Source: Campylobacterales bacterium (lineage in GTDB: Bacteria; Campylobacterota; Campylobacteria; Campylobacterales; Thiovulaceae). From it: a DNA stretch of 21,823 nucleotides. The notes below the pieces were generated by a model. It saw nothing but the letters and a program-made list of their open reading frames with translations, did no database searches and was not told where the DNA came from. Shown here piece by piece: positions 15,478 through 21,823 of this stretch (the stretch's first letter is position 1; the number at the start of each line of letters is the position of its first letter). Made by a program: the position numbers and the translations under genes. The DNA lies in the NCBI GenBank assembly GCA_012963895.1, contig DTUW01000102.1, forward strand, positions 1 to 21,823. Reading direction: 5' to 3'.

Positions 15478-16530
15478 TTGGGAGGTCTTGTTTCTCTTCT
15501 AATTATCTCTCTCCTCATCTTTTTCCACGAATTGGGTCATTTCCTATTTGCTCGGTTGCACGGGGTAAAGGTTGAGATATTTAGTATCGGTTTCGGCTCA
15601 ACTCTATTTAGGAAATCTATTGGAGAGACTGAATATAGGATTAGTCTAATCCCTTTTGGGGGATATGTGAAGATGAAGGGTCAAGACGATTTAAACCCTT
15701 CTGAATACTCTACCGATAGCGATAGTTACAATAGCAAATCCCCATTTCAAAGATTTACTATCCTTTTTGGAGGACCTCTGTTCAATTTCCTTCTCGCCTT
15801 TATTCTTTTTGTGATAGTTGGATATACAGGATTTCAATCTCTCGCCCCTGTTGTAGGAGACTTGCAACCAAATTCACCAGCGATTAAAAGCGGATTAGAG
15901 AGGGGAGATAGAATATTGGCAATCAATGGCGATGAGGTCGAGAGTTGGAAAGAGATGGCAAAGAAGATAGAGAATAGTGATGGAGAGCTACTATTCCAGA
16001 TAGAAAGAGGGGGAGCGATATTGGAGATTGCTATTACCCCCAAAGTTGAAAGGGCTACTAATATATTTGGTGAGACTATCTATAAAAAGATGATTGGTAT
16101 CTCTCCATCGGGCGATACTATCCAGATAGAAATGTCTCTATTGGAGGCTATCCAATATGGATTTGAAAAAACTATCTCATCAGCAACTATCATTTTTCAA
16201 AGTGTTGAAAAACTTATTACAGGAATTGTTTCACTCGACCAAGTGGGTGGGGTGGTCTCAATATTTCAATATACTGCCAAAGCCTCTGAGCAGGGAATTA
16301 CTACTCTTTTAATATTTACTGCTCTACTTTCGGTCAATCTTGGAGTTCTCAATCTTCTACCTATTCCAGCACTTGATGGAGGACATATCCTATTTGTTTT
16401 CTACGAAATGGTAACCAGAAGACGACCGAGCGAAAACACCATGACAAACCTTACTATCTTAGGGTGGGTGGTTCTAGGAAGCCTAATGGTGGTTGGACTA
16501 TACAACGATATAGTAAGACTATTTCAATAG
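15478..16530 (+). CDS. rseP: RseP-type site-2 zinc metalloprotease
   Basis: An intramembrane protease of the M50 family in the inner membrane that cleaves membrane-anchored regulators and signal-peptide remnants. The zinc motif HELGH is at residues 17-21 within TM1. The first PDZ domain is about residues 110-200 (VVGDLQPNSPAIKSGLERGDRILAINGDEVESW). The second active-site motif is NLLPIPALDGGHILF, around 290-305, with a final TM at the C-terminus. One PDZ domain is visible, as in the shorter Campylobacterota proteins (E. coli has two in about 450 aa). The start is TTG, two bases after the preceding stop; AGGGG six bases upstream is the only SD-like element. The last 12 bases overlap holA on the other strand. 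Confidence 0.93.
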   Translation: MGGLVSLLIISLLIFFHELGHFLFARLHGVKVEIFSIGFGSTLFRKSIGETEYRISLIPFGGYVKMKGQDDLNPSEYSTDSDSYNSKSPFQRFTILFGGPLFNFLLAFILFVIVGYTGFQSLAPVVGDLQPNSPAIKSGLERGDRILAINGDEVESWKEMAKKIENSDGELLFQIERGGAILEIAITPKVERATNIFGETIYKKMIGISPSGDTIQIEMSLLEAIQYGFEKTISSATIIFQSVEKLITGIVSLDQVGGVVSIFQYTAKASEQGITTLLIFTALLSVNLGVLNLLPIPALDGGHILFVFYEMVTRRRPSENTMTNLTILGWVVLGSLMVVGLYNDIVRLFQ

Positions 16531-17481
16531 CTTCCCAATCTCTATCAGTTTCTGGATTAGAAACATCTTTTTATCCTTTACCTCTCCACTCTTCAAATTT
16601 AGCTCACCCTCTGCCATCAAATAGAGAAGTTTGGAGATGAGTTTTAAATCCAACTTTTTAGCCATCTCCACCCTTTCCCGTTCCACCTTTGGAGGTAACT
16701 TTCTCCCCAATACTGAAAGGGAATCCAATTTCTTTCCTCTCTCTAATGCTGTTCTGAAATAGTATATCTCCTCCAAATATTTGGCAGAGTATGAGAAGAT
16801 AGCCACCTCATCGATAGATTGAGTTTCTATATATGAGACCAGTTGTCTATATTCTCCACTTCTTAGAAAATAGTGAATGTAGTTATCCAATCCAATATCT
16901 ATTGGAGGGGCTACAAATTTATCTATCTCCTCTACCGATATTGTTGTTTGCAGTTTCGAGAGTTTTTCAAGTTCTTGAACAGCAATAGATAGGTTATTGT
17001 TGGTTCTATATATCAACCTATCTATCCCCTGAATAGGTATAGATACTCCTATCCTTCTACTCTCTTCCAATAGGATATTTCTACTTTCGTAAAAATTGGG
17101 ATTGAAGAAACGGACAAAATTTGGGGAAAAGAGTTTCTGGTTCTTTGGAGACCTCTCTCCATAGAAAATATAGAGAAAATAGCTATCTTCTGATGAGGTG
17201 GCAATCTTGATTAGCTCTTGCAACTCACTATTAGCTATCTCTTTCTCACTTTTAATAATTAGCATTTGACGAGAAGCAAACAGCGAACCTTGCGATATAG
17301 AACTTTTGGCACTCTGAAAATTGTAATCGAAATTGTAGAAGGTGGTTACCTCATCGGGTTGAACTCTATTTTTGAGAATTTCTATATATCTATCGATAAA
17401 GAAGAGGGACTCCCCAAAGAACATTATCGCCTTTGGAATATTCCCTTTTGCCAATATTTTGTCGAACTCTGAACGATACAA
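16519..17481 (-). CDS. holA: DNA polymerase III delta subunit
   Basis: The clamp-loader delta subunit that opens the beta sliding clamp (320 aa; E. coli 343 aa). The N-terminal domain has IPKAIMFFGESLFFIDRYIE, matching the degenerate P-loop position Y/F-G-e-d-x-f of HolA. ISQGSLFASRQMLIIKSEKE, around 58-77, carries the S-L-F clamp-binding wedge. The C-terminal collar helices include NNLSIAVQELEKLS and the segment around 195-320 rich in Leu and Arg. It sits two bases after the 119-aa hypothetical gene and likely shares its transcript. It is convergent with rseP, and its last four codons overlap the last four codons of rseP. Confidence 0.88.
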   Translation of the reverse strand: MYRSEFDKILAKGNIPKAIMFFGESLFFIDRYIEILKNRVQPDEVTTFYNFDYNFQSAKSSISQGSLFASRQMLIIKSEKEIANSELQELIKIATSSEDSYFLYIFYGERSPKNQKLFSPNFVRFFNPNFYESRNILLEESRRIGVSIPIQGIDRLIYRTNNNLSIAVQELEKLSKLQTTISVEEIDKFVAPPIDIGLDNYIHYFLRSGEYRQLVSYIETQSIDEVAIFSYSAKYLEEIYYFRTALERGKKLDSLSVLGRKLPPKVERERVEMAKKLDLKLISKLLYLMAEGELNLKSGEVKDKKMFLIQKLIEIGKLLK

Positions 17482-17483
17482 GG

Positions 17484-17843
17484 CTATTTTTTATGTTTCA
17501 TTCTCTCTTTAAGCCAAGCCACGGTAAGGTGAGGAGGTCTCTGAGAAATGGTTTCGTTTGAATCGGTTTTTTCTTCTGTTGTCGTCTCTACATCTATTTC
17601 ACTCTCTATATGTTCCATTTCTGGCGATTGAACATCTTCAACATGTTGCAATTTCTCCATCTCCTCTCTTGTAGCTCTTTCTATTTCCTCCTGTATCTTT
17701 TCAGGGTCTCTTAACCTATTTCTCATTGTAATAAGTCGCTCAATAGCTATCTTCTTAGCTTCTATATTTAGGGCTATTTTCCACTTCTCTTTTATTGCGA
17801 GAATATCGCGATTTAAAGCTCCAAGCTCTTTCGGTAATCTCAT
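17484..17843 (-). CDS. small hypothetical helical protein
   Basis: A 119-aa protein without a recognised family. Residues 1-70 are predicted helical and charged (LGALNRDILAIKEKWKIALN, then AIERLITMRNRLRDPEKIQEEIERA), possibly a coiled coil. Residues 70-100 are acidic and Thr-rich, probably disordered. The C-terminus is basic (LTVAWLKERMKHKK) and could be a short interaction helix. There is no signal peptide or membrane segment. Its ATG overlaps the aminotransferase stop by four bases and it ends two bases before holA, so it is a true operon member. A role linked to replication or translation cannot be derived from the sequence. Confidence 0.65.
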   Translation of the reverse strand: MRLPKELGALNRDILAIKEKWKIALNIEAKKIAIERLITMRNRLRDPEKIQEEIERATREEMEKLQHVEDVQSPEMEHIESEIDVETTTEEKTDSNETISQRPPHLTVAWLKERMKHKK

Positions 17844-19009
17844 TTTCTATTTTCTACAAACTCTCTAATCCGATTTAGTCCATCTTTTATCGTATCTAAA
17901 TCTGTTGCAAAACTGAATCTGACATATCCATCGCTACCAAAACCGACCCCAGGCACAACAGCTACCCCTTTTTCCTCTAATAGCTCCTTAGAGAATTTCA
18001 TTGAATCAGGTTCAACCTCTGAAATATTGATAAATAGATAGAAAGCTCCATCAGGTTTCACAACACTCAACCCCTCTATTTCACTATTGATATACTCAAC
18101 TGCATAGTCTCGTCTCTCTTTGAATGCTTTAACCATCTTTGCTATTTCGTCATCAATTTTAGGGGATAGTCCTACTATCGCCGCCTTTTGGGTAATTGAA
18201 TTGATATTAGATGTCGATTGGCTTTGTAAATTCTTCATCGCCTTTATTAGCTCCTCGTTTGGAGTGGCAAGGTATCCAAATCTCCAACCTGTCATAGAGA
18301 CCGATTTACTAAGTCCGTTGATTGTGATAGTTCTCTGATACATATCTTCACTAATAGAGGCTACCGATGTAAATTCCTTATCATAGACCAACTTTTCATA
18401 CATCTCATCAGATGCTATATATATATCAGTTCCTTTGAGGACTTCGCCTAATTCTATTAGTTCATCTTTCGAATATAGAGCCCCTGTTGGGTTTGATGGA
18501 GTAGTTAGAATTACCATTTTCGTTTTTGATGTAATTGCATTTTTGAGCTGTTCAGGGGTGATTTTGAAGTTGGTTTTATCTGTTGTCTCAATCTCCACTA
18601 CTTTACCACCACTATATTTCACCAATTCAGGATAGGTAACCCAATATGGAGAAGGTATTATCACTTCATCGCCATCATCGATTAGGGCTTGAAATAGATT
18701 GAATAGGGAGTGTTTAGCTCCATTGCTAACGATAATCTGATGGGGTTGATAGATGAGGTTGTTATCTCTTTTCAATTTGGAAATTATCGCCTCTTTCAAT
18801 TCAGAGATACCATCAACTGCTGTATATTTTGTAAAACCGCTATTTATAGCTCTGATTGCCTCGTCTTTGATAATTTGTGGAGTATCGAAATCTGGCTCAC
18901 CCGCTGAAAAGGAGAGAATATTTTTTCCCTCAGCCTTTAACTCCTTTGCAAGGGCAGTAATAGCCATAGTGATAGATGGATTAAGTTGTTTAACTCTTTT
19001 CGATAACAT
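17840..19009 (-). CDS. aspC: aspartate aminotransferase (class I/Ib, PLP-dependent)
   Basis: Transfers the amino group between aspartate and 2-oxoglutarate, linking oxaloacetate to amino-acid synthesis. At 389 aa it is a typical subgroup Ib enzyme (thermophilic/Campylobacterota type). Motifs: SAGEPDFDTP (35-44), AVDGISELKEAI, the PLP-phosphate turn NGAKHSLFNLFQAL, TTPSNPTGALYSKDEL, IASDEMYEKLVYD with the PLP-pyridine Asp, the Schiff-base lysine in NGLSKSVSMTGWRFGYLA (about residue 235), and the carboxylate-binding Arg in YVRFSFATD. AAAGG sits 11 bases before the ATG, and a TACAAT -10-like box lies about 40 bases upstream. Some relatives also act on prephenate or aromatic amino acids, so the exact substrate range is uncertain. 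Confidence 0.9.
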   Translation of the reverse strand: MLSKRVKQLNPSITMAITALAKELKAEGKNILSFSAGEPDFDTPQIIKDEAIRAINSGFTKYTAVDGISELKEAIISKLKRDNNLIYQPHQIIVSNGAKHSLFNLFQALIDDGDEVIIPSPYWVTYPELVKYSGGKVVEIETTDKTNFKITPEQLKNAITSKTKMVILTTPSNPTGALYSKDELIELGEVLKGTDIYIASDEMYEKLVYDKEFTSVASISEDMYQRTITINGLSKSVSMTGWRFGYLATPNEELIKAMKNLQSQSTSNINSITQKAAIVGLSPKIDDEIAKMVKAFKERRDYAVEYINSEIEGLSVVKPDGAFYLFINISEVEPDSMKFSKELLEEKGVAVVPGVGFGSDGYVRFSFATDLDTIKDGLNRIREFVENRK

Positions 19010-19047
19010 ATATCTAGGAACCTTTATAGTTGATGTTGTAATTTGCT

Positions 19048-19053
19048 ATTGTA
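19048..19053 (-). promoter_or_regulatory. possible -10 box upstream of the aminotransferase gene
   Basis: TACAAT (five of six consensus bases) lies on the minus strand in the 51-base gap between flgA and the aminotransferase, about 40 bases before the ATG. No -35 is seen. The gene may equally be read through from flgA. Confidence 0.25.
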
Positions 19054-19060
19054 TCGAATG

Positions 19061-19927
19061 TTAGAATATCTGAACCAATTTGGAGCTAACTATTTTTGCC
19101 TTCAAAACTGCCCCTTCTGAGGTCTCAATAGTGATAATATCTCCAACCCCTCCACCTTGTAGAGTTCTAACATCAGTTTCAATATATACCGCTCCATCTT
19201 GAATAAAACCTCTAACTATCTGGTTTCTTTTGATAACCTTCAATTTTTCCACCATTCGATTGGTAATAGCCCTATCCTTTGGAATATAGTGTTTCGCTAC
19301 TACCTTTCCTAATTGCTCTTCTGAAATGTATGAGCCTCTATATCTATCAAATTTCGTAATATCTGGGTAGGTGTTGGAGTTGTCAATAACCTCACCTTTC
19401 CTAATATTTCTATCACTTTTTAGAAGATAGATAGAACCATCTACTATATATTTGAAATGTATCTTTTGACCTCTATCATCTTCAATATAGAAGTATCCGA
19501 CAGAGCGACGGAGGTTAGATTCTCGAAATACGAGACTCCAATTTTCTGGCAATTTCTTCAATGGGTGTTTGGGGATAATGTCTATATGGTGAATATCGAT
19601 ATTGGGATAGGTTGTGAAAAAGTTATCTGATACCTCATCTCGAATCGGTTCTAATGATATATTTTCAGGAAGATAGGTAAATTTTACTCTCCTAATTCCA
19701 TTTTTCGAAACTTCAATACCATATTTTCTAAAAGTTTCTACTATCTGGTTTGAATTTAGATAGAAACTAAATCTATTTTCAGGTGCCTTGTAGATGAAAA
19801 TATCTTTTTGGATATTTGGAAAAATGGTTTTTGCGGTAATAATTGGATTAGAAAAGATGTAATCACTTTTGAGGAGATATTCACCAAATAGTGAAATAGA
19901 AAATATTAGAAGGAGTAAAAATCTCAT
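19061..19927 (-). CDS. flgA: flagellar P-ring chaperone FlgA
   Basis: A periplasmic chaperone needed to assemble FlgI into the flagellar P-ring. A signal peptide (MRFLLLLIFSISLFG) is followed by an N-terminal region of about 160 residues. A SAF/ChapFlgA domain then covers roughly residues 165-288: NIRKGEVIDNSNTYPDITKF, LGKVVAKHYIPKDRAITNRMVE, and the C-terminal GDIITIETSEGAVLKAKIVSSKLVQIF. At 288 aa it is longer than the E. coli protein (219 aa) because of the N-terminal part. The ATG lies only 11 bases after the CCA end of tRNA-Leu, and no Shine-Dalgarno is visible in that spacer. Cleavage of the tRNA would leave an almost leaderless mRNA. The flagellin gene is in the same neighbourhood. Confidence 0.88.
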   Translation of the reverse strand: MRFLLLLIFSISLFGEYLLKSDYIFSNPIITAKTIFPNIQKDIFIYKAPENRFSFYLNSNQIVETFRKYGIEVSKNGIRRVKFTYLPENISLEPIRDEVSDNFFTTYPNIDIHHIDIIPKHPLKKLPENWSLVFRESNLRRSVGYFYIEDDRGQKIHFKYIVDGSIYLLKSDRNIRKGEVIDNSNTYPDITKFDRYRGSYISEEQLGKVVAKHYIPKDRAITNRMVEKLKVIKRNQIVRGFIQDGAVYIETDVRTLQGGGVGDIITIETSEGAVLKAKIVSSKLVQIF

Positions 19928-19938
19928 TTCAAAATCTA

Positions 19939-20025
19939 TGGTGCCACAGGTCGGACTCGAACCGACACGGTATCGCTACCACCAGATTTTGAGTCTGACG
20001 TGTCTACCAGTTCCACCACTGTGGC
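19939..20025 (-). tRNA. tRNA-Leu (anticodon CAA)
   Basis: 87 bases on the minus strand with an encoded CCA end (19939-19941). The acceptor stem GCCACAG pairs with CTGTGGC, with discriminator A. The D-loop contains GG, the anticodon loop is CTCAAAA giving CAA (reads UUG), and there is a long class II variable arm as expected for Leu. The T-arm GTCGG-TTCGAGT-CCGAC is perfect. It lies between the HU gene and flgA on the same strand. Confidence 0.96.
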
Positions 20026-20045
20026 AACTATTGGAGTTGGAATTC

Positions 20046-20077
20046 TACCAGAAAATCTGGTAAGGGGCAACAACCCC
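20046..20077 (-). other. two adjacent hairpins between the HU gene and tRNA-Leu
   Basis: Bases 20046-20062 form a perfect 7-bp stem (TACCAGA/TCTGGTA) with a three-base loop. Bases 20064-20077 form GGGG/CCCC around a six-base loop. They sit just after the HU stop codon. Neither is followed by a T-run on the minus strand, so a processing or stabilising role is as likely as termination. Confidence 0.5.
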
Positions 20078-20083
20078 ACTACT

Positions 20084-20413
20084 CTATTTGCTTTTAGCTA
20101 CTGAACCCTTTTTTCTACCTCTCTTTTTCTTAACAGGAACCTTAGCCACTGCCTCTTTAAGGTTCTTACCAACCCGAAATTTTACACTCTTTCTAGCTGG
20201 AACTTTTATTCTCTTTTTAGAGTTCGGTAGAGTTGTCTCTCTCGCCTCTCTCTCGACTGTATCGAAAGTCCCAAATCCCATAAAAGTCATGGAATCACCA
20301 CTAACCAAAACATCTTTGATAGTTTCCAAAGATGCTTTTAAAACGGCATCTACATCTTTTCGATTCATAGAAGTCTTTTCGGAAACTATTTTAATAAAAT
20401 CACTTTTTTTCAT
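20084..20413 (-). CDS. hup: HU-family histone-like DNA-binding protein with basic C-terminal tail
   Basis: A nucleoid protein that bends and compacts DNA as a dimer. The HU fold occupies residues 1-92: MKKSDFIKIVSEKTSMNRKDVDAVL helices, the GFGTFDTVEREARETTLPNS hinge into the DNA-embracing beta-arm, then a PARKSVKFRVGKNLKEAV C-terminus. The arm-tip sequence KKRIKVPARK keeps the intercalating Pro. Residues 93-109 (VPVKKKRGRKKGSVAKSK) extend the usual 90-94 aa with a Lys/Arg tail that includes an AT-hook-like RGRK. AAAGGA (20420-20425) is six bases before the ATG, and a good sigma70-type promoter lies just upstream. tRNA-Leu follows 58 bases downstream. Confidence 0.92.
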   Translation of the reverse strand: MKKSDFIKIVSEKTSMNRKDVDAVLKASLETIKDVLVSGDSMTFMGFGTFDTVEREARETTLPNSKKRIKVPARKSVKFRVGKNLKEAVAKVPVKKKRGRKKGSVAKSK

Positions 20414-20442
20414 TTCAAATCCTTTAAATTAAAACTAATTCC

Positions 20443-20471
20443 ATTCTAATAGATTTGGTTAAATTAGTCAA
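20443..20471 (-). promoter_or_regulatory. sigma70-type promoter of the HU gene
   Basis: The minus strand reads TTGACT (20466-20471), 17 bases, then TAGAAT (20443-20448): five of six matches at each hexamer with ideal spacing. It lies 30 bases before the ATG and downstream of the flagellin gene, so HU, and perhaps tRNA-Leu and flgA, can be transcribed independently of flagellin. Confidence 0.7.
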
Positions 20472-20479
20472 GAAGGAGA

Positions 20480-20493
20480 GGGGGAGAACCCCC
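20480..20493 (-). terminator. possible flagellin transcription terminator
   Basis: A GGGGG-TTCT-CCCCC hairpin on the minus strand starts about 47 bases after the flagellin stop and is followed by a pyrimidine-rich TCTCCTTCTT. The U-tract is imperfect, so strength is uncertain. Its position between flagellin and the HU promoter fits a terminator. Confidence 0.4.
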
Positions 20494-20540
20494 AAAAAAT
20501 GCGGATATTTGTATAGAAGTGTTACCTATTCCAACTCTTA

Positions 20541-21823
20541 CTATTGGAGTAGTCTCAATACATTTTGTTGAACAACATTAGCTTGACTTAAAGCATAGCT
20601 ACCAGATTGGGCAAGTATATTGAGTTTGTTGAAATTGGCTGTCTCTTCTGCAAAATCTATATCTCTAATAGTAGATTCAGCAGCCTTAATATTTGTTTCA
20701 GAAACTGATAGGTTATTTGTAACCGCATTAAATTCATTTTGGATAGAACCCAGAGACTCTCGAATAAAATCGAGCTGTTTCATAGCTGAATCAGCAATAT
20801 CCATAGTAGCCATAGCACCTTCAAGAGTTGTAACTCCTGCTGTTAAAGAATCTCCATAACCGAGAGAGTTTGTATCGGCATATGCTCCAAGTGCATCAGC
20901 TTCTGTGGCTGTATAGCTACCCAAAACCCCTCGCAAATTGAGATTAGCAGTTGAACTATTATTTAAAGCATCTTCCAATGCTCCACCACTTGCATCAGAA
21001 ACTTTAATATCCTGAGCACCTGTGGAAGTGAGAGTCAATCGCCCTCCATAGAAACCGTCTTCAATATCGGCTACATCTTGAAGTCTGTTAGAGTCTGTTA
21101 CTCCATCTCCATCGGTATCTTCACCACTGCTAATATTGATTGCTCTTCCATCTTCTGAAACAAGTCTCAATCTTCCTCTTGGGTCAAGATAGGCACTAAC
21201 ACCGGTTTGGTCTTTAACAGAGTTGATAGCAGCAAGTAATTTGCCGTCTCCATCATTATCTTCAACTCCATCTATATCACCAATAGAGACTCCATTGATT
21301 GTCAAATTCTTGACATCACCAGATTGAATTGCACTACCACCTACTGTTTCAACTTTATAAGAAGCTCGAACTCCGAGTAAATCGCTATTTTTATTTATCT
21401 TCTCAGCCAATACACCTACACCTGTTCCAGCTTTATAGTCTATTTTCACAGCTTCTAAGGTAACACTACCATTAGGTATGTTGTTGCTTGTAAATGTTAG
21501 CTGAGCTGTGCCGGCTGAATCTATCTGTCTCGCTCCTGTTGTCTCAACTCTAACATGTCCTATTTTGTCAGATGAGGTAGCACCGATAGAGACCTTTGCA
21601 GAATTTCGAGAGTATGCTCCAACTTGGAACTCTTTATCGACGAATCCACCAGATAGAAGTTGTTTTCCGTTATATGTAGTAGTTGAAGAAATATTATCAA
21701 GTTGCTCTAAGAGCTTCTTAATATCGCCTTGAATAGCTGTTCTTGTCTCTGTCGATTGTCCATCTTGAGCTGCTTGGGTAGCTTTTACCTTGATAGTGCT
21801 GAGAATATCAACCTGCTCTTTAA
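20541..21823 (-). CDS. fla: flagellin, 5' end cut by the window edge
   Basis: The major flagellar filament subunit; about 427 residues are visible and the frame is open to the right edge. The N-terminal D0/D1 core continues from beyond the window (KEQVDILSTIKVKATQAAQD, TYNGKQLLSGGF, EFQVGAYSRNS), a pattern typical of Helicobacter/Campylobacter FlaA. The central D2/D3 part is Gly/Asp/Ser-rich, with two DxDxDG loops, NDGDGK (about 21241-21270) and DTDGDGVTD (about 21091-21120). The C-terminal core ends FAEETANFNKLNILAQSGSY, then ANVVQQNVLRLLQ. No start codon or promoter is in the window; an internal GTG at 21449 is not a real start. The Ser/Thr-rich central region could carry O-linked glycans. 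Confidence 0.95.
   Translation of the reverse strand, partial: KEQVDILSTIKVKATQAAQDGQSTETRTAIQGDIKKLLEQLDNISSTTTYNGKQLLSGGFVDKEFQVGAYSRNSAKVSIGATSSDKIGHVRVETTGARQIDSAGTAQLTFTSNNIPNGSVTLEAVKIDYKAGTGVGVLAEKINKNSDLLGVRASYKVETVGGSAIQSGDVKNLTINGVSIGDIDGVEDNDGDGKLLAAINSVKDQTGVSAYLDPRGRLRLVSEDGRAINISSGEDTDGDGVTDSNRLQDVADIEDGFYGGRLTLTSTGAQDIKVSDASGGALEDALNNSSTANLNLRGVLGSYTATEADALGAYADTNSLGYGDSLTAGVTTLEGAMATMDIADSAMKQLDFIRESLGSIQNEFNAVTNNLSVSETNIKAAESTIRDIDFAEETANFNKLNILAQSGSYALSQANVVQQNVLRLLQ

Noticed and set aside
20088..20432. A 114-codon plus-strand open frame antisense to the HU gene
   Set aside because: It is the complement of a Lys-rich gene, giving a Leu/Phe-rich product. HU on the minus strand has a promoter and RBS.
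21447..21449. Internal GTG as the flagellin start
   Set aside because: The frame upstream encodes conserved flagellin D1 sequence up to the window edge, so the gene is simply cut off.

Overview
The window is AT-rich, densely packed DNA, most likely chromosomal, from a motile Gram-negative bacterium. Several products point to Campylobacterota (Epsilonproteobacteria): a Helicobacter/Campylobacter-type flagellin, a short single-domain ArgO/NAGS-like acetyltransferase, a biotin ligase without a DNA-binding domain, and compact gene spacing with TTG starts and 1-12 base overlaps. Genus cannot be settled from the sequence.

Plus-strand left part (1-5223): a cellulose-secretion block. A periplasmic TPR scaffold (1-1875) is followed by a BcsC-type outer-membrane barrel (1892-3364). 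The two look like one BcsC protein interrupted at a run of ten A (1852-1861); with nine A the frame would be continuous for about 1120 aa. A BcsQ/MinD-like ATPase overlaps the barrel ORF by one base, and dapE (TTG start) follows directly. The synthase genes bcsA/bcsB, if present, would lie outside the window.

Middle (5213-9019): a small heat-shock protein with a signal-peptide-like N-terminus points left. Divergent from it is a tight plus-strand run: a channel-less RCK/TrkA-like protein, a GNAT N-acetyltransferase of the short NAGS type, a lipoprotein with two nearly identical 103-residue modules, and birA.

9093-14555: a complete tripartite RND efflux operon (TolC-like outer-membrane factor, short adaptor, pump). 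The pump is encoded as two half-length genes, each with six membrane segments, the second with its own strong Shine-Dalgarno. Then come a PseG/GT-B-like protein of uncertain role and rseP (site-2 protease).

Minus-strand right part (16519-21823): reading from the right edge, a flagellin cut by the window end, an HU protein with a basic tail and a clear sigma70-type promoter, tRNA-Leu(CAA), flgA starting 11 bases after the tRNA CCA end, an aspartate-type aminotransferase, a small unknown helical protein, and holA, which meets rseP tail to tail with a 12-base overlap.

No mobile element, CRISPR array or rRNA gene was seen, and no gap without a gene exceeds about 130 bases. No wholly new system stands out. 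The most noteworthy observations are the A10 interruption of bcsC, the split RND pump, EF-hand-like loops in the flagellin, the tRNA-flgA junction, the possibly exported Hsp20, and the duplicated lipoprotein module.
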